A stretch of 64,000 bases of DNA, taken from the NCBI GenBank assembly GCA_946699065.1, contig CAMPDV010001071.1, positions 1 to 64,000 of the forward strand. The letters are read 5' to 3'. Source of the DNA: Loxodes magnus. Lineage: Eukaryota; Ciliophora; Karyorelictea; Loxodida; Loxodidae. The translations under genes and the position numbers were made by a program. Below, piece by piece: positions 61,436-64,000 of this stretch; within the stretch, counting starts at the first letter, position 1, and the number at the start of each line of letters is the position of its first letter. The notes under the pieces were generated by a model. That model was not told where the DNA came from and did no database searches. It saw only the letters and a list, made by a program, of their open reading frames with translations.

Positions 61436-63494
61436 TTCTATTTATCCTCATAATACTTTTTTAAAATCTTACACCCTTTACTATTTAAACTTCATACCCG
61501 CTTTAAATCTTTATTCAAATTTTACACTCTTTTATTCTTAATTAAAATACCACTTAATGCTATTTATTATTCTTACAGTCTTAAATTATTGAGTATTTTA
61601 ATTAACTTACATACTATGCAAAATCAAATCTTAAAATCTGTATGATTTTCCCATCGTTAACTTACAATCTAAATTTTTATAATCTTTCACTTACAGTCTA
61701 TTTTATTAATCATATTTTCAAATTACAGTCTTCATCAATAATAAATTTCCTGTTTACTCTCTTTATAATTTTTACAATTAAACTTACCAACTAGAGCATT
61801 TTTATTTTTACTTACTCCCTAATTATTTATCAACTCTTATACTTACAAACTATATTTGGTATCAATTCTAAATACAATCTGTTTTTATCACTTTTGTCTT
61901 ACTCCCTCGAACAATTAATTTTACTTCCTATATAATTTTATTTATTAACTTACCTGCTGTTTTGTTGTAGAATATTCTACTTACAGGCTATATTAAAAAT
62001 GAACTCTTTCTTACTGTCTTTATTTGATTAATCATTCTGCTTACAATCTTTGCGATTATAAATTTTACTTCCTGATATAAGTTTTCTTATTTACTTCCTA
62101 TAGATATTGTAATTCCTTTTACTTACTGCCTACGTTATCAGTTTGTAAAATTACCATCTATACTTATTTCAATTTTATTCTTACCTTCTAAGCAATTTTT
62201 AGTTCTGTCTCTTACCATCTTTAAATTTAGATAGTTATCGTTACCTCCTATGATAATTATAAACTTTGATACTTACATTCTTTATACATCTAATTTTATG
62301 TTTACCCTCTGAATAAAGAGTCATTTATTACTCTCTACATTAAGAATCAGTCTTTTTCTTACAATCTAATTTAATAGTAAATATTTACTCAACTTCATCA
62401 GCAACATTGACCCATTTATAATTCCCAATTACTATAAAGTTGCATTATTTTCTAGATCTTAGTTATTATTTTCTATGAAAATATCGATGTGATTTTAATT
62501 AATTCCTGTTTAGCTTTGTATCTTATTTTTTATTTGATATATTTGTTCATTTTATGCACTTGCTATCTAAATTCTCTTATTATTAGGAGACTTTATTGTG
62601 ATTTAAAACAAGTTTGTTTCTTATTTTTAGTCATGGCGTTTACTTTATTCATAATCTAGATTAAACTGCTTAATCTAATTTATCTAGCTTTATAATTAAG
62701 ATATCTAATCCTGATAATATCTATCTTTATTTTCACTTAGAATTAGCTAGCTTTATAATTATTCCTCTAGAGCTCTTTATTTACTGTAAGCTTCTTGATA
62801 TTCAGAAGTCACTATTTATATTTACTATTCAAGTCTTAATATTAGATCTTGCTAGTAATTTATTATTTCAATATTCTTTATATTTTGCTGCTTTAATATC
62901 AAATGCTCATCAAATATGTTTGCCTAATTCTAGTTTAGTTTTATTTATTCTTGTTTAGCTAATTCTAATTTTTCTTTACCTTCTTGGATTAGATTTTTTA
63001 AATGAAAGCTTGATTAATTGTCTATAATTTTGGTTATTTCACCTATTCTTTTAAGAGTCCAGATGATGCTTAGGCATATTTCTTTATTTACATTAGCAAC
63101 TTTTATAATACCTTTTGCATTTTCATACTATCACATAACTAAGATTGTTCCACCATCTTCATAACTGTTAGTTATACCTAATACTATGTCTTAGTTATGT
63201 TCTTAAGCACTTACTTTAGTTCTAATTCTAGAAGTTTTAGAGTAGTTAAGTAATTATTTGGTACTTCCTTTTATTACTTTACTACTTCAATCACCTCTAT
63301 GTCTTTCTACAGTTCTAAAGGACTAACTTAGAATATTTAATTACAATCAAATTGAGCACATTAGATTTAAAGGGATTTTTGAAGCTAATCATGCAAAGGT
63401 AGCATAATAAGTGCTGACATGGTAGAATCATAGGAATCTTTTTTCATTCATCGAAGTTTTCCTTACAAGCAATACACTTGAGAGCTATAGACAT
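61436..63494 (-). CDS. RING finger-coiled coil-ubiquitin-like protein with microexon 3' region
   Basis: The ATG (63494-63492) opens MSIALKCIACKENFDE, then PCQHLLCYLC, giving the CxxC and CxHxxCxxC part of a RING finger; TGA follows FDE. A one-base shift after a run of A near 63385 is needed to reach the last RING-like Cys residues (QCAQFDC), and another to reach the main frame. The main frame has QDIVLGITNSYEDGGTILVM(TGA)QYENAKG, then a coiled coil (QDLILRLEQQ, RALEEQLQSQL). At 62615-62390 a ubiquitin-like domain follows: NLFQITIKSPNNKRIQIA, IKNKIQSQTGINQNHIDIF and LEN..TLQQLGIINGSMLLMKL. RING plus UBL suggests an E3 ubiquitin ligase. The exon then ends at GTAAAT and enters the microexon array. 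Confidence 0.6.
61469..62367 (-). other. array of ~26-nt introns separated by 3-nt exons
   Basis: On the plus strand TTAC-NNN-CT occurs exactly 28 times, and four near matches (about 61494, 61554, 61631, 61872) fill the gaps. Spacing is 19-34 bp, mean about 29. On the minus strand this is AG-NNN-GTAA: an intron 3' end, three bases, and the next intron 5' end. Sequence between units is unrelated, so it is not a satellite. NNN varies freely and the flanks do not. In minus order the triplets begin ATT, AGA, AGG, AAT, GAG, ATG, AAG, ATG, GCA, GAA. The array follows directly on the ubiquitin-like exon, whose end leaves phase 1. Confidence 0.85.
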
Positions 63495-63499
63495 TTATA

Positions 63500-63825
63500 A
63501 TAATTGATAAATATGCTTCAATTAATAAACAAATATTGCTTTTCATAAAATTTAAACTTAATTATTCAAATGTCTAATAACTAGTTTAATTAGCATGTAA
63601 ATTAAATAAACTAAATAGAGTGACAACAAGACTAGTAAAGACTAAACTAATGATGTATGATGAGACAGTAGTATAAATTCTAAGGTATTATAATTGCTAA
63701 TCAATTAGCTATTTATACTTGCAACAGTTTAATATAAAAGTGAATGTCTTAAAGGAGAAGTTCTTATTATTAATATTTAATATTTTAAATTTTATAATTC
63801 CTACATTATTATATAATTTAAAAAT
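63500..63825. other. AT-rich intergenic
   Basis: Upstream of the RING/UBL start. Nothing supported. Confidence 0.5.
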
Positions 63826-63829
63826 AGAC

Positions 63830-64000
63830 AGTATGCAGTAGGCAGCCAAGTTGGTAATCCGCTGCAGTTTAGACTGCATTTCGAGGACTCTCGTAATAGA
63901 GACCATCATGGATAAATAAGAACGTGTCCTTTGTTGGATAAGGCTTTTTTTTGAGGGTTCACTCTAGAGGTACGAGAAGAATGGCTCATCATCAATGCTT
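63830..64000 (+). mobile_element. SINE D head, running off the window
   Basis: It aligns with the SINE D head at 24.78-24.96 kb. TGCAGTTTAGACTGCA and CGAGGACTCTCG form stems where SINE D has TGCAGTGTATACTACA and GCGAGTAATCTCGC. GAGGGTTCACTCTAG matches GAGGGTTCTCTCTAG. The 3' part lies beyond the window edge. Confidence 0.6.

Noticed and set aside
61469..62367. Tandem satellite repeat
   Set aside because: Only the AG and GTAA letters are conserved. The 20-odd bases between units show no similarity, unlike a satellite.
61469..62367. CRISPR-like array
   Set aside because: The repeated part is only six fixed bases around three variable ones, and the genome is eukaryotic.
1..64000. Tetrahymena chromosome breakage sites or telomeric G4T2 repeats
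   Set aside because: No match to the 15-bp breakage sequence or telomere repeats was noticed while reading. A computed search would be needed to be certain.

Overview
The window reads as nuclear DNA of a ciliate. It is extremely AT-rich, and conserved protein motifs only appear when TAA and TAG are read as glutamine (for example PEQRP in a kinase, LKQGS and IKQGIS in reverse transcriptases, TGQC in WD repeats). TGA also recurs where tryptophan is expected: the LSW of a TKL-type kinase, IKIWE and KWIVSGS of WD repeats, and NWRPI of a reverse transcriptase. TGA also lies where gene ends are expected. This combination resembles the karyorelict or Condylostoma-type codes (NCBI codes 27 and 28). 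A TE-rich, Loxodes-like genome is a candidate, but the species cannot be fixed from sequence alone. If only TAA and TAG were reassigned (Tetrahymena-like), many genes here would be decayed, germline-type copies. Because almost no codon terminates, an open frame alone proves nothing here. The calls below rest on motifs and on comparisons between copies.

Layout. 1-8.1 kb: AT-rich DNA with unassigned coding-like stretches, a structured GC island (5.34-5.58 kb) and a gag-like ORF1 (6.57 kb). 8.16-9.9 kb: a kinase with a transmembrane C-terminal region. 10.6-17.1 kb: a minus-strand APE-type LINE (LINE A), interrupted by a gag-only element with a 14-bp target duplication and by a SINE. 18.5-22.2 kb: a second LINE ORF1, a paralogue of the kinase/TM gene joined to an RT fragment, and a SINE. 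22.5-24.2 kb: a kinase-WD40 fusion. 24.8-26.9 kb: two SINEs around a gag-only element. 28.6-34.7 kb: RT, gag and WD40 fragments, a T-rich block and a truncated LINE A copy. 34.9-45.3 kb: LINE 3 (plus strand) and two LINE 2 copies (minus strand) with another gag-only insertion. 45.5-50.4 kb: two SINEs, an intact gag ORF and a three-hairpin block. 52.3-53.3 kb: an intact divergent kinase. 54.7 kb: an initiator tRNA-Met gene. 55.6-58.7 kb: one hypothetical gene and two gag-only elements. 61.4-63.5 kb: a RING/ubiquitin-like gene whose 3' part is a string of single-codon microexons.

The mobile elements share parts. A ~33-nt 3'-terminal hairpin followed by a TTTA-repeat tail occurs on LINE A copies and on at least three SINE families. 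This suggests that LINE A-type machinery mobilises the SINEs in trans. Gag-only elements carry a different hairpin with the same core and a strongly conserved 3' RNA-like tail.

The most unusual feature is at 61.47-62.37 kb on the minus strand. There AG-NNN-GTAA repeats 28 times exactly, plus four near matches, about every 29 bp, with unrelated sequence between. It reads as consecutive ~26-nt introns separated by exons of exactly three nucleotides, directly downstream of a ubiquitin-like exon.
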